Shown here piece by piece: positions 28,101-40,131 of a DNA stretch of 64,000 nt. The notes beneath the pieces were generated by a model. The model saw only the letters and a list, made by a program, of their open reading frames with translations, searched no databases and was not told the DNA's origin. The stretch covers positions 2,717,001 to 2,781,000 of the forward strand of contig JAKCOZ010000020.1 of the NCBI GenBank assembly GCA_022605955.1, in the 5' to 3' direction. Each line of letters begins with the position of its first letter. Position 1 is the first letter of the stretch. The DNA comes from Rallus limicola. Its lineage: Eukaryota > Chordata > Aves > Gruiformes > Rallidae. Both the position numbers and the translations under genes were made by a program.

Positions 28101-31100
28101 AGGATCAGGTCCACCAAGGTCTGTCCCACTGGGCTGATGGCTTCCAGAGATTATGATTAAAATAAAAGAGAAGCAATGCTTTGGGGGTTTGGTCGTAGGT
28201 TGGCTGTGGGACCACGGTTTGTTGTTGGTTTTTTATGTTTTGGAGCATGACAAAGCCTGAGGCAAAGAGTGTAATTTATCTGAGTCCTTGTGATATAGAG
28301 GTTTCTAAACAACTTGTTTTCATTTTCTCAGAAGAGGAAAGAGGAGAGAAACAACTTTCCTTTGAGCTCATGTCTGTATTTCAACTTCTAACTCTGAGGA
28401 CAACTTCAAGGCCAAACTGCAGACACCTAAAATACAGGGTTTCTAAACAAAATGCTGACAGCCTATGAACTATAAAAGTTATGGAGAACCCTGTAATAGT
28501 AATAATAATATCTTTCATTTATATATAGTGCTTTTTCTCCCAAAACATCTCTTAAACTATAAGTCAATCAATCACACCAGTGGCAGTAAAAAGTACTAAA
28601 ATAGCAAGAATTGCAAACTTCAGGATTGGAGAAAGGTTCTGCCCTGCATCCAGGCTGGCCAGGACTTTATTTCTACTAAAATTAAGTTAAACTAAACAAA
28701 TTAATTTGGGTAGCTCACCTGGTCACTGTGAACTGTTCTGAGCATCAAGAATAAGAGCGGGCACATCGTAAGATCAGATGTGCAGAGATTCATGTGGTGA
28801 AGAAAAAAAGATTCCCTGTAGGTCTTTGAGATCTGAGCATTGCTGGTAACTCTGAAACTCCAGTGCTTGAGATGTCCCTCCAGAGAGCTCAGGAAGGAAG
28901 AAATTATCGCTATAAAAATATACTAGCTCTTTATCTGGATAAATAATAGTTGGGAAAAAGAAGAGAATTTTTTTCCAGTAGAAAGTAGTAGGAGTGCAAT
29001 GGCTTTTCAAATTAAATCTTTGAGTTGAGATGGTGACTTCAACAGAAGACTAAATTTTCTCCTGAAGTTTCTCCAAGAGATCAGTGACATTAAATAATAA
29101 TAAAGTAAAACATAGGTGAGTTCTAGATGAATCACAGAAACGATAAGCACATAGCCACCTGAGGAAAAGTGAGGCTGCTGCTTTGATGTATGGTATTTCC
29201 TATCACATTAAATGATATACAAGAGGTCCAGCTAAAAACACAGAATCATTAAGAAAATAATTCTAGACAGAACTCAGTGATTTATTTTGCATAATGGTTA
29301 CTTCTCTGAAGATTCTACTAGCAAGCTGAATAATAAATGTCTGATTCAAATTTACAATCAGAAATGGACACAAACCAAATAATAAAATATTTGTGGCATA
29401 TGGGAACCAGCAACTATGTGAGCTGCCCAGGTTGTTTTCAGTTAGCTTCACTTGCTTCTAGTGAAAAAATAATATCTATACATAAGGAGTGAAACTCCTG
29501 GTCTCTTTGAAGTCAGTGGGAACTTGATCATTGACTTTAGCAGGAGTAGAATGTGGCTTTCTCAGGTCCTACTTGGAAGGTGGGGGTGGGAGGTTGTTTG
29601 TTTTTTGTTAAATAAATGTATTGGAACAGGAAGACTTCTCAAAAAACATATGATAAATTTCCTGTCAATTAGTTTAAACCAGTGGTGCAGCAGCACTGTA
29701 GCTTAAAATCTGTGTTCCAAATCTTTGTGTTAAGTGCCAATATCCCAAGCATGGAGTACACACAGAGATTCAGCTCTAAAGAGACAGATATCTAAATTGA
29801 AAGAAATGGTTAAGAACAAAAAAAGTTGGAAATCATTGTGCCCATGTCATAGATGGGAAAAACTGAGACACTGAATTATTAGGGAAAATTTCCCTTCTTG
29901 AGATAGATAATTAATTACACTTCCTCTCATTTCATCAAAGTGAACCAACTATATTTCAATAGTTTGCTGAAAGTTACAGGAGCAGATTATGCCAGATCCA
30001 GAAACTGATTTTAGATATTAAATGCTTGGTCAGTATAAGCATTCACTTTATACATCTCTAGTTCACTCATGTAATGTTCAAGGGTACCACAGCAGCCTTA
30101 ACCGAGGGACCCTATATAAAGATTAGAAATGTAGTAAAAAGATGGACTAATATACAAAAATAAGCTTCTTATGTAAATAGATTCATCTTAATACTTATCC
30201 TTACAACAAGCCAATTTACATATTCAGGACTGCAATAATGAACAAAAGCAATTTATACATTAATTCAGCAACACTCTAGAAAGCTGTGGGTGTAATGAAT
30301 AAAAACAAGTGAATACTGAATAAGCTCAACAGAAGATCATCCATAAACCAAAGAGACCCTGAGAAATTATATCCTTACTTAGAAATATATGAAGTATCTG
30401 AATTTTTCCTGGGGAACCAGAACTTTCAGAAGTTGGGGTTTGTATCACAGGCAGACCCCTAACTGCTGCCTAGGATAAAGACAGATTTTCTGATGGCTCA
30501 GCTTGATTCAACTATATCACAAGGCCCATTTAAAATTGGAGTGGGCATATCATAAGAAAGGGAGAATAAGGAACAGCAGTGCACTGAAGAAAGAGGAACT
30601 CTACCAAAACCAGATCATTTCCAGTCTTTTTATAATTTTAACTTTAGAAAACTTAGAAATCTGGGAGATTGCTCCAAAACTGTATGGTTTACTTATAGCA
30701 TATCTGAAACTTGGCCCATAAACTGCATCTTTTCCAGTTTCATGGGAATGACAGTTGCATGAGATTTGCTGTAGTGCCTGGTTAGCCACCAACCAGCAAT
30801 GCCACATGAAGAACTATTTTCACAGCATTTATGTCTAGTTCAAACAGAAATCAAGATGTGCATAGTCTTACACTGTATTGTTAAGTTAACAATATCTTTT
30901 AGCATCTAATTAAAATGTAGGTACTGTTTGGTTCAGAGGTTGAGCAAAGATTTTAATTTCCTATGTTCTTCTTCAGGACTGAAGAAGTTGCCTTATTCCA
31001 CAAAAGCTCCAAGGTTTTCTGGAACAGCTGGGTTAAAACTTCACCCTTATAATTTAACTTGCTGGTCAACTCCTTTGTTTGCTTTAGGTTTTTCTCCTCA

Positions 31101-32701
31101 TATCTTTTTTGGACCTTTCCTAGCTTTTTATAAGACAGCCATTTGTACATCAGCATTTTCTTCCGCTCTCAGCGCTCTGGATCAGCTCAACGTGATGCTT
31201 TGCTCAAATTAAATACTTTGATTTGAACATATATCTATTGAAGAGAAATCTTGTACAGCATTTAGTTTTAATAAAAAAATCAGGATTAAACATAAATTTA
31301 AAGGGAAAATTTAAAAAAATAAGGAAAAGACATTTACAAGACTAAAAATGAAGCAAATCTTGCAAATCACAAATACCCAGAGCCATGTTTAGTCATTTCT
31401 CTGTATGCAAGGCCAGCCTCAAATTCTCCTGAACAGGATTAGATTTGCATCTGAGCTCTCTGTACGTGGCTACAAAGTACGAGGCAATGGAAAATAAGGT
31501 CCATGTTCTCCACCCAGTGCAAGAAAGCCAAGATCTTCTCAATTCAGCATATTTTACAGCAGTTTACACTCATTGAGAACCTTGACCCCAGGGCAATTCA
31601 TCTTGTAAAATACTGCAGATCCTTCTTGCTTGGGGATTTTCCCCAGATGCTGCTATCATTACCAGACATCAGAGTAAGAATAAGAGGATTTGTATAAGGA
31701 AATTTATCGCTACCAGAAAATGAAGAAGGCAGCCTGATATGGACACTTTGAGCAATTTACCTTGTGGCTAGGTTTCTGGATACAATAATTCAATATAGTT
31801 TGAAATAGTCAAAGACAAGACAAATCTCATTGTAAACAAGGCCACAGAGACTATGATTAACTTACACACATAGACTTCTGCCACCCACTAGTATAAGCTT
31901 AAAGCTATGTGCCAAATCCTTTTATTTTTGTCAGAAGCTATTTCAGATTAGCTGAATGACATTTCATGATTAATTATTTTTTAAAATGTGGAATGTGAAA
32001 TGAACATCCATTATTTTCTAAAATAAAAGGAGCTCCATCTTTTAAATCAATCTATATCATTCAATCTCCTTGAAAGGGCAAATTACAGCTTGATTGTAGG
32101 CCAATTATTCCAGTGGAGATCACTCGAATGACTACAAATGTAGTCCTTCATGGTTAGTATTTGTTATTTGAACACTGATGTTATTTAATTAAAGGATGAA
32201 AAATATCTCCGGTACTTCAGGTCAAAAACTCATTGAAATAAGAGTTGTTCTACATATATGCTGTTGTACTTTCCTGGAATGGGTCTCTCAGCCTTTAGGT
32301 CTGAGCCCCAGGCCTCAGAAATAGTTTTGATGATGTTCATGGAGCTACACCCAGGGAGAAGCACAGAGCCGAGCCCATGGCTAATTTTCTTTCACTGATG
32401 TCAGGATGCCAGTGCAGCAGCTTGTAACAGTAAGCCTACAGCCACCCAGAAAAGTGATATCCTTCAGAAAAAGCAACCATGGGGGCTGCAAGTGCAAGGA
32501 AGTCAGTAAAGCACAAGTAATTCCTCGATGCACTCATCTGCATGGGCTGTATTTCACCCACACTAAATGGCTCTTAGACAAGACTTCTTCACAAACTTTC
32601 TGAGCTTGCCCCCACTGCTTGGTGCATCAATCATTCTCCTCTTATAGCCTAGATTGCAATAGAAAAAATACCAGTGTAGAGTTTATATTCTGCATAATAA
32701 A

Positions 32702-32719
32702 CTCTCTCTCTCTCTCTCC
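32702..32719. repeat. (CT)8 microsatellite
   Basis: Eight CT units are followed by CCAG. Confidence 0.9.
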
Positions 32720-32986
32720 AGAAATGTTATATCTAAGGAACCGTAAATGCAGAACTCATCACCAAGAGATGATTATGAAAACCATGAACCATGCTCTGGG
32801 TTATTATAATCTGATTAGTATAATAATCTATTTTATCCAACTCCCTGACAGTTCAGTACGGATTATCTTGAATGCTTAACTGGTTGTGCTAACCCGCTCA
32901 GAAGTTCTTCCAATTGCACTGGCTAGCATTAACTTGAAATGAAAATGTTTACAGAGTTAAAAATAACCCTTTATGCATTCAGGAGG

Positions 32987-33014
32987 AAAAAAAAAAAAAA
33001 CAAAGAAAAAAAAA
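32987..33014. repeat. A-rich block with A14 run
   Basis: Fourteen A, then CAAAG and a further nine A. No LINE or SINE body precedes it on either strand. Confidence 0.9.
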
Positions 33015-33672
33015 TCCCTTTATTTGTATTTATCTTCTCATTCTTCGCATTTTGAGTCATGTCTCAAGATCAACTAAAGAAGGCCTTATTGTGGTTCCAA
33101 TGATATAAATCCTTGGAGTTTATGCCAATACTTTTATTTGTCATATTTATTGGAACTGACATTTTTCTGGACTCTGTTCACACTATGACTTATGAGCTTA
33201 ATTGGGTTTCATTTTTTTGCTGTTTAAAATAAATTAAGACCAGGGTGTGGGGGATTTATTCTCCCTCATGATCTTTATTTTCTAATATTGTGCAACGTTA
33301 ATTCAACATTCTAGTTGCTATTGAATTGTGTCATCTTGTTAGGAAAGACCTTACCTAGCTATTTAAAAGATCCTCTTCCTTTCATTTACTCCCTATAACA
33401 TAAACCAGGGATCTCATCTAGTATAGTCATGCAAGGGATGAAGGGCTGAAACAGGAAGACTGAAACTAAATTAGCAGCCGTGCCTGAGATGAGATGGTTG
33501 TGCAAGGGACTGAAGTTCAGTCTCACAAATGCCGTCTTAGGAACAGTCATATGTGTTCTTAAAATACACAGAAACAGAGGAACAACTGAGCAAGCTAAGG
33601 GTTAGAGGGTCTTGGAAGATCTTAAAGAAAAAAACCCCACCACAGTAAGAGTATAGGATAAATTATGCACCC

Positions 33673-33885
33673 AAAGAGGTTCTTTACTGGGAGGGGGTCG
33701 TGCACTGGAACAGCATCCCCAGGGAAGTGGTCACAGCACCAAGCTTGGCTGAGTTCAAGAAGTATCTGGATGATACACTCAGTCACATGCTCTGACTTGG
33801 TTGGCCCTGTGTGGAGCAAGGAGTTGGATTTGATGATCTTTATGAGTCCCTTCCAACTCAGGAGATTCTCTGATTCTGATTCTAT
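33673..33885 (+). mobile_element. CR1 LINE fragment, 3' end
   Basis: The copy begins near AAAGAGGTTCTTTACTGGGA and includes GGAACAGCATCCCCAGGGAA, a CR1 hallmark just before the end of ORF2. It ends with TTCCAACTCAGGAGATTCTC and a diverged tail (CTGATTCTGATTCTAT). It is 5'-truncated to about 210 bp, plus strand, antisense to ADGRD1. It belongs to a different CR1 subgroup from the copies at 45117 and 56127. The degraded tail suggests moderate to old age. Confidence 0.9.
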
Positions 33886-36800
33886 ATCAAAATTCAAGGA
33901 AAAAAAATGTTATTTTCCTCTGATACTGCTGTTGCTAGAAATAGCTACCACATGTCTAGGCAGAGGAATTCCTACTCCTTCCTAATGGTCCTCTGCAGGC
34001 ATGTTGAAGTGCAGGTATGAGAAGCTGTACACTAATCAGGACACCCCTACCCAAATATAATCCATTCCATTACTTCTTTGGAATCAAGATTTATCCATCT
34101 CTGCTGCACTCCAAACACACTCTGAAGCCAAATCCAGTCTACACCATAAGGTATTACATTAAATAAAAGAAAATTAGGGGATACAAAGTCTTTACACTGC
34201 TACAGTTAATTCCCACATTACTTCAAACTAATGAATTCCATAGTTTTGCCTGACTGAGGCCCAGAAGACTTGTCCTACATATGATTTTATGCAAAGCTCA
34301 CTGACGTCCAATTGAGTTCTTGCATCAGGCAGAATACTGTCTCCAAGGAGTGAGCCACTGCACCAGAAATGAAGGCCCAGTTAGAGCATGTGTGTTTGAG
34401 ATAAAGAGAAAAGAAAGACTTGCCTAATCTGAAATGCTGAGAGCAGAAAAGCCTTCTATTCTGGATTCCCAAGGCTCTTCACTGATTCTTGGAGCACTGT
34501 TTGGGTTCTTCTAAGAAGTCAGAACATTTCAGAATCATGTTGTGTGGGCTTCTCAAAAGACCCTAATGAGGGGCACTGCTTAATTCTCATCAAACTTGAT
34601 GGGTGGAGTCAGCATAACAGGAAAGCACAATGCTCAGTCCTCGTGCAGCATCTGCCAGATCATCTTCCAGATTCACTGTGACAGGTAATGGAGCTCTACT
34701 GTACTGGGAATGGCTGAACCCCTGCCTGCCATGGGACTGGGGAAGTAATTCCTTGGTTTGCTTTGCTGGTACAAGTGGGCTGAGAAGCTGAGCAGCTGCA
34801 CATCCTACACAGATTCATCTTTGGGTAGAGAGATTCTGTGCTGTTCATCACTTGTTTTTTTATATATTGTTATATTATTATCATCAACTTCCTTTTTTGG
34901 TTTTGTCCTATTGAAATGCTTCTCAACCCACAAGTTTTGTCACTTCCAACCTTCCCATTCTCTCCCCCATCACGTCAGGGGGAGTGAGAGAGCAGCCATG
35001 TGGTGCTTACTTGCTGGCCAGGGCTAATCCATGACATCCTATTCTCTCTTTTTTTGTGGATAAATAAGGCTGATGATCATCCAGGCAGAGAGAACACCAC
35101 CTCAATTACATGAACAACTATTAACAACAAACATTGTTAGGGGATAGTAATGATAGCTGGTACTTTGTTAACAACCCCTGGGTCAAACACTTGCTCCTCC
35201 TAGATATGAATTAAATACTCAAAGAGGGAACAGAATCAAAGTTAAAAACTCTTGATGATTGCCTGGAAAATAACAGGTGACATGACTAATTTCTGATGAA
35301 ACAAACGTTGCTGACAGTAAGGAAATGCTGTTTAAAAAGAATACTCTGCTATGCCACTGAAGCTAAGTTGGCTGTTAATGGAAGTATTCCTAAGAGGAGG
35401 TGCAAAGCAATTCTGCTGGAGGAATAGAAAGCAACATCAGGGGTGGGTGATGCAAGCAGGAAAGGAGAATTTTGATGGGCCCCACAATATAATCAGGAAG
35501 TATTCTTGGAAAAATGAATTAAAAGAGCAAAGCAGTTTATGAATCCATCTCCAATAAGCTACAAAAGATCAGACAAAACCAACCTTGGGATAACACTTTA
35601 AAAGAAACTGGATTTATCTCCAGGAAGAAACAAGCCCACTATATATTTTAAATGAGTTTTCTCACCAGCTCTTCATATAAAAAACAGCCTCCTAAGGGTA
35701 TGTTCCACACACATGCACCTGGTCTAGTGGATCACCTTCTACAATAGCCTGCTGTTTGTACACCTTATACAGTGGCTAGTTTCTTCCCAGCTTTAAACCT
35801 GCCTCGTTTATGCCATCTTCCACCTCTGGCAGACAGTTCTTTTCACAAAGTCCTAAATTATTTTTACTCCTCAACTGCTTAATCTTTGCCTTTTTCTTTA
35901 TGGATTTGGCAAACAGTAAATTTGTAAGCTTTTGGTTTGGTGCCTTAAAAGATGTTAGACCTGCTTGACAATTCTGGGATGACATATTTAATATCCCAGG
36001 AAGGCACACATACAGGTTTCAGACTGTTGAAGAGGGTACAGAAGGTGAGTGCATTTGAAGTTGCTGACACCTGCAATCTCCAGACAGAAATATGAGCAGT
36101 GATCAGTGGATATATATTCATCTGCTGGCCTCCACATACATTTCTCTATTCTGTATCTTTTCACAAAGTTTTGGCCTTGTACAGTTGCTGAAACTGTTTT
36201 ATTTCCATTCTATTATTCCTTCAGTCCTATCCATCTCGTAATCTGGCACTGAATATGTCTATACACCTTGCAGTTAATCAACCTCACCCTTTCCTGGCAG
36301 CAGGGATGGATTGCAATCCCTTGCTGTTTCTCCTGAATTTCTTACTTACCTTGATGTTCCCAAAGGATTTTTGATTTTCCCCCACAATGGAATTGCCCCT
36401 TTATCCCTATGACCATGTAACAGTCTGCTCTGTCCTACAAGAACTATAAAACAACTGCTCAGGTAACTTAGTTTGCATTCCAAGTGTGGAATCTATTCTT
36501 GTTGGTATGAAATGAAGTGTCAAAAGTACATATCAGACAAAAAAAAAGGGTTAACATTGTTCTCAGCAAACATTCTAGTGAGACAGACTCAAACTGGAGA
36601 CTTGGTGTAAACCCTACACAGAGCTGTAACAGACTTTCAGTATTTATCTTCTCACTATTTACCTAGACAGATAAAATCTCTATGTTCTGCCTCCTAATTC
36701 AAGAATCAAGTTCTGTTATAGCTTTGCTGTTGCTGATACAGACTAGATCTTGGTATGCAGTACAGAAATTGAAATTGGAGTTTCAGACACCTATTAAGAA

Positions 36801-37083
36801 AATTAAAAAAAAAATCACTGATTTTATATAGAGAGCAGCAAGAAAGAGAATAAAAATAGACTAATTTTGTCTTTTCCAACATATATGCCAAACTTCATGA
36901 ACATTCTGTCTCAGGGTAGACAAGAAGATTTGGAGATGAATAAAAATGCTATAGAAACACTTTACTAAACTCTTTGTTTCAGCAGCTTTCAGTTAAATCC
37001 ATTGTAAATGCCAGAAAATGGAAGGAAAAAAAAAAGAGATTCAAAATGTCAGAGACCCACAAAGAATACTCAAAGTTAATCTC

Positions 37084-37099
37084 AAAAAAAAAAAAAAAA
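37084..37099. repeat. Poly-A run (16 A)
   Basis: A sixteen-base A homopolymer preceded by CTC. No retroposed gene was recognised upstream of it. Confidence 0.9.
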
Positions 37100-37646
37100 G
37101 CCTACTAAATTTCTTTATAAAGTTGGGTATCACAGTAAAAAATACACCTGGAAAACTTTGCCCTTCTGGGAGGTTTGTCTGCACTGTCTGTTCACTGCTC
37201 ATGGAACAAGGAACAGAAGAGTAGCAGAAACCCCTCAGCACCAGAAGAAGGCAGCTCAGGCAATGAGTGCAGTGTAGCAGAGAGCAGAGGAGTCTGGTTA
37301 TAGTGACTGAAGGAGCAAAGAGGGCAGGGAGTTGTGGTGAGATGTTCTAGATTGACAAGGAATAGATGTTCTTTGATACAACGACCCCCTACATAAAGAA
37401 ACATGGAATCTTGTTTTGTTATGAAACAGAAAACACTCTGAAAACCACCAGATTCGGTACGTCACCTTAAAACAAAAATTTATGTTCTATTTCGAAATAC
37501 TGAAATAAAAATTGTATTTATTATTATTTTCAACTTTAAAAATACTACACAAGTTTATAAATACTTCAAGCTATGCCATATTTTCATCACAAATGACACT
37601 GAATTCATCCCACCCAAAGTTATGAGTTTTAGTGATGACATACAAC

Positions 37647-37705
37647 AGGGGAAAAAAAAGGAAGGGGGGTGGGAAGAGAAAAAAGGGGGGAAAAAAAAAA
37701 AAAGG
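37647..37705. repeat. 59-bp polypurine tract
   Basis: This is an A/G run with one interruption (T at 37670), made of alternating A and G blocks that include G6 twice and A13. Tracts of this kind can form triplex DNA. Confidence 0.9.
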
Positions 37706-39825
37706 CTGGTCTTTTCAGTATAATCTTTCTTTTAAGCTAAGCTTTAGTAAGGGATGTTAGCTCAGCCTCAACAAAATCAGAGAAGCACAGTTCTGGGAGA
37801 TTTCTTACATTGTTTTGTGAAGTACTTCACGCTCTGGGCTTCAGGGCACAGAGCGCAGCACAGTAAAGAGAAACTTTGGGATGACAACTTCATTCACACA
37901 GAAAAGGTTTTGCCAACTCACCGAACCCTGTAGAACTTCCTAGTAGACAGGGCTTATCATGCCTGTCAACCACTCATCAGTGAAGCAAACCCAGGTCCCT
38001 GGATGACACAGGCTGCACAAGTGTTATTGTTTGGGGTAAAGAGCAAACAACGGTATCAAGGTGCTGGCCCCAAACCTTTCTGAGAACCAAGTACATATTT
38101 TCCTGTGCTCTAGAATTTATTGGAAATGGCCCGTGATTCAGCTAATTGCACACGTTACTCAGAGTTGGACTTTGCCCAGGATCACTTACATTTTTGGGTA
38201 ATTGTTAAGGAAGCATTAAAATGCAATTCAATTTCTTAGAAAATTATCAGTGAAGAATGTAAATCTGTGCCACACGCTCCTTTTGCTGACTTGCTATAGA
38301 AGTTTGTACCATAAATTATAAACTCAGAGGCAAGGAAGAATAAAGGGAACATACCTCTCTCCCCATACCAATCTTGCACGTTTACTTCCCTGAGAGTTAG
38401 CCAGCAGAGAGACAGAGCCACCAGTTATCACTATTTCCCAGTAATGACTTTCAGATATTTCTCCAGATTACTTTTTCCAAAGGGAGGCATGAAAAGAAAC
38501 CTCACATTGTGTGGGGCAGAGACATGGTCTGAATCTCTACCTCACACTTTGTCAGGCCAAATACTGAGGAGAATCAGACCAATATAGAACTTTTAAAAAA
38601 AAATCTTACTCTCCATGCCATTGCTTACACCCATGGAAGACAGAATTTGTGCAAATTGGGGTTTTATGTTTCAAATTCTTTCTTTGCAAATGTTGACTCC
38701 AGTAGTGAACTGGGTATTGTGGCATTTTTGTTCCTTGTTTGTGGACTGTGCACATATGGCAAGATGGAAAATAGAAGTAACAAATAGCTAAGTTGTTAGC
38801 ATAGTGGAGTAAAGCTCATAAAAAAGACAAAAATATATTATTACTCTCCTTCAAAACTGTGATGCAAAGTTTTTATGGAAACACTCTCATCAGCACATAT
38901 GTATTCTGGACATAGCAAATTACTTTAGCATGAGCAAGCAACCCATTTGTCTGAAGAAGTGTTCCCAAGAAATATCCTGACATGATTTATAATATGTAAT
39001 GACAGAAACCATCCATCCCCCCTAAATGTTTTAGAGCATGGTGAGATGTAAAGAAGCAAATACACTTTCTACATGACAGGCTGCTGCTCTTCTGAGTAAT
39101 TTCTTGTCTTTTTGTTTGAAGTGGATTTGCTGTTGTGCTCTAAACAGTAGGTGCAGATGCAATTCAAAGTGGCTGGTTGTGTCAAATGAGAAAGATTTCA
39201 TGAGAAATCTTACACACCTAACTTACTCCCTGCTTGGGAGAGCTGAATTCACTGATCTGCAAGAGGAAAGTCTCAAGCTGACTGCAAAACAAGAGCACCC
39301 ATTTGGCCTTCCTCCACCACTCCTGATGAAATCATCCTATCCAGGGGCCAGTGTAGCTCTGCAGATGTGCTCTGCCTTATAAACAAATGAGCGAGGTGCC
39401 TTGGGAACAGGCACTATAATGCATGAAACAGATTGCATTCTCTTCTGCCACAAGCAAATAGATGACTGAGTGAACAACTGACATCTTTATTTGCAAATAT
39501 TTCCAATTCTTTCCTTGCACTGGGCCCCTAACACCTTCATCTCAAAACTGGATCCTCCCCTTCCCAGCGCTTGGTCCCAAAGCCTCCATGTCAGCACATC
39601 TCAGAAGATGCAGCCAGGCTCTACTTGCTTAACTACCTTTTCTTATCTAAGTGGAAACCAGGATGGTACTGTGTGAATTTCTGCCACATCTAGTTAGATT
39701 TAAGGGTTTTGGCCCAAAGTATGAGGAAAGATGATGGACATCCTCCCTTCTGCAGGTGAACTGGCGTGGTGTGGATGTATCCATACACTGCACAAAACTG
39801 CTAGTTCTTTGGCACCTGGATAAAA

Positions 39826-40131
39826 GAATCATAGAATCATATAGGTTGGAAGACACCTTTAAGACCACTGAGTCCATCCACAGCCTAACCTTGCCTAGTC
39901 CACCTCTAGACCATATCCCCAAGCACAACATCTATACACCTTTTAAATACCTCCAGGGATGGTGACTCTACCACCTCCCTGGGCAGCCTGTTCCAATACT
40001 TGACTACGCTTTCAGTAAAGAAATTCTTCCTGATATCTAACCTAAATCTCCCCTGGTGCAATTTGAAACCATTTCCTCTCATCCTATTGCTTGTTACCTG
40101 AGAGAAGAGACCAACCCCCACCTCTATACCC
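39826..40131 (-). mobile_element. CR1 LINE fragment, minus strand
   Basis: On the plus strand it starts with the reversed CR1 tail (GAATCATAGAATCATATAGG) and contains TCCCTGGGCAGCCTGTTCCA, both CR1 hallmarks. On the minus strand the frame of the ORF2 C-terminal end is still open over about 70 codons, without restored function. It is truncated at its 5' side near 40131. The orientation matches the host gene. Confidence 0.93.

Larger units (their letters stand above)
10745..33672 (-). other. ADGRD1: Giant intron B-C, CR1-free 23 kb part
   Basis: This is the gene-distal part of the 49,763-bp intron (10745-60507). I saw no CR1 or other interspersed repeat in about 23 kb. It holds scattered simple repeats, listed separately, a 22-bp palindrome at 15325-15346 and one exon-like segment at 18630-18687. 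Open frames up to 155 codons (27693-28160 plus) and 145 codons (22282-22719 minus) show no recognisable domain and look like chance frames. Confidence 0.8.
33886..39825 (-). other. ADGRD1: Giant intron, repeat-poor segment
   Basis: This non-coding segment lies between two CR1 fragments. It contains a 16-A run at 37084-37099 and the polypurine tract at 37647-37705. No exon with convincing splice sites and no recognised transposon was seen. Confidence 0.75.

Noticed and set aside
27693..28160. 155-codon plus-strand open frame, the longest seen in the window
   Set aside because: It is Phe/Ile/Lys-rich, reflecting AT-rich DNA, has no recognisable domain and lies within the ADGRD1 intron. It looks like chance.
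34287..34472. Minus-strand SLYLKHT peptide resembling the GAIN strand before the GPS
   Set aside because: Similarity is limited to a few residues and exon B already encodes that part.
37858..37900. Minus-strand LYCA-like peptide resembling the start of the GPS
   Set aside because: No donor follows in the right phase and the next residues diverge; the true exon is at 10671-10744.
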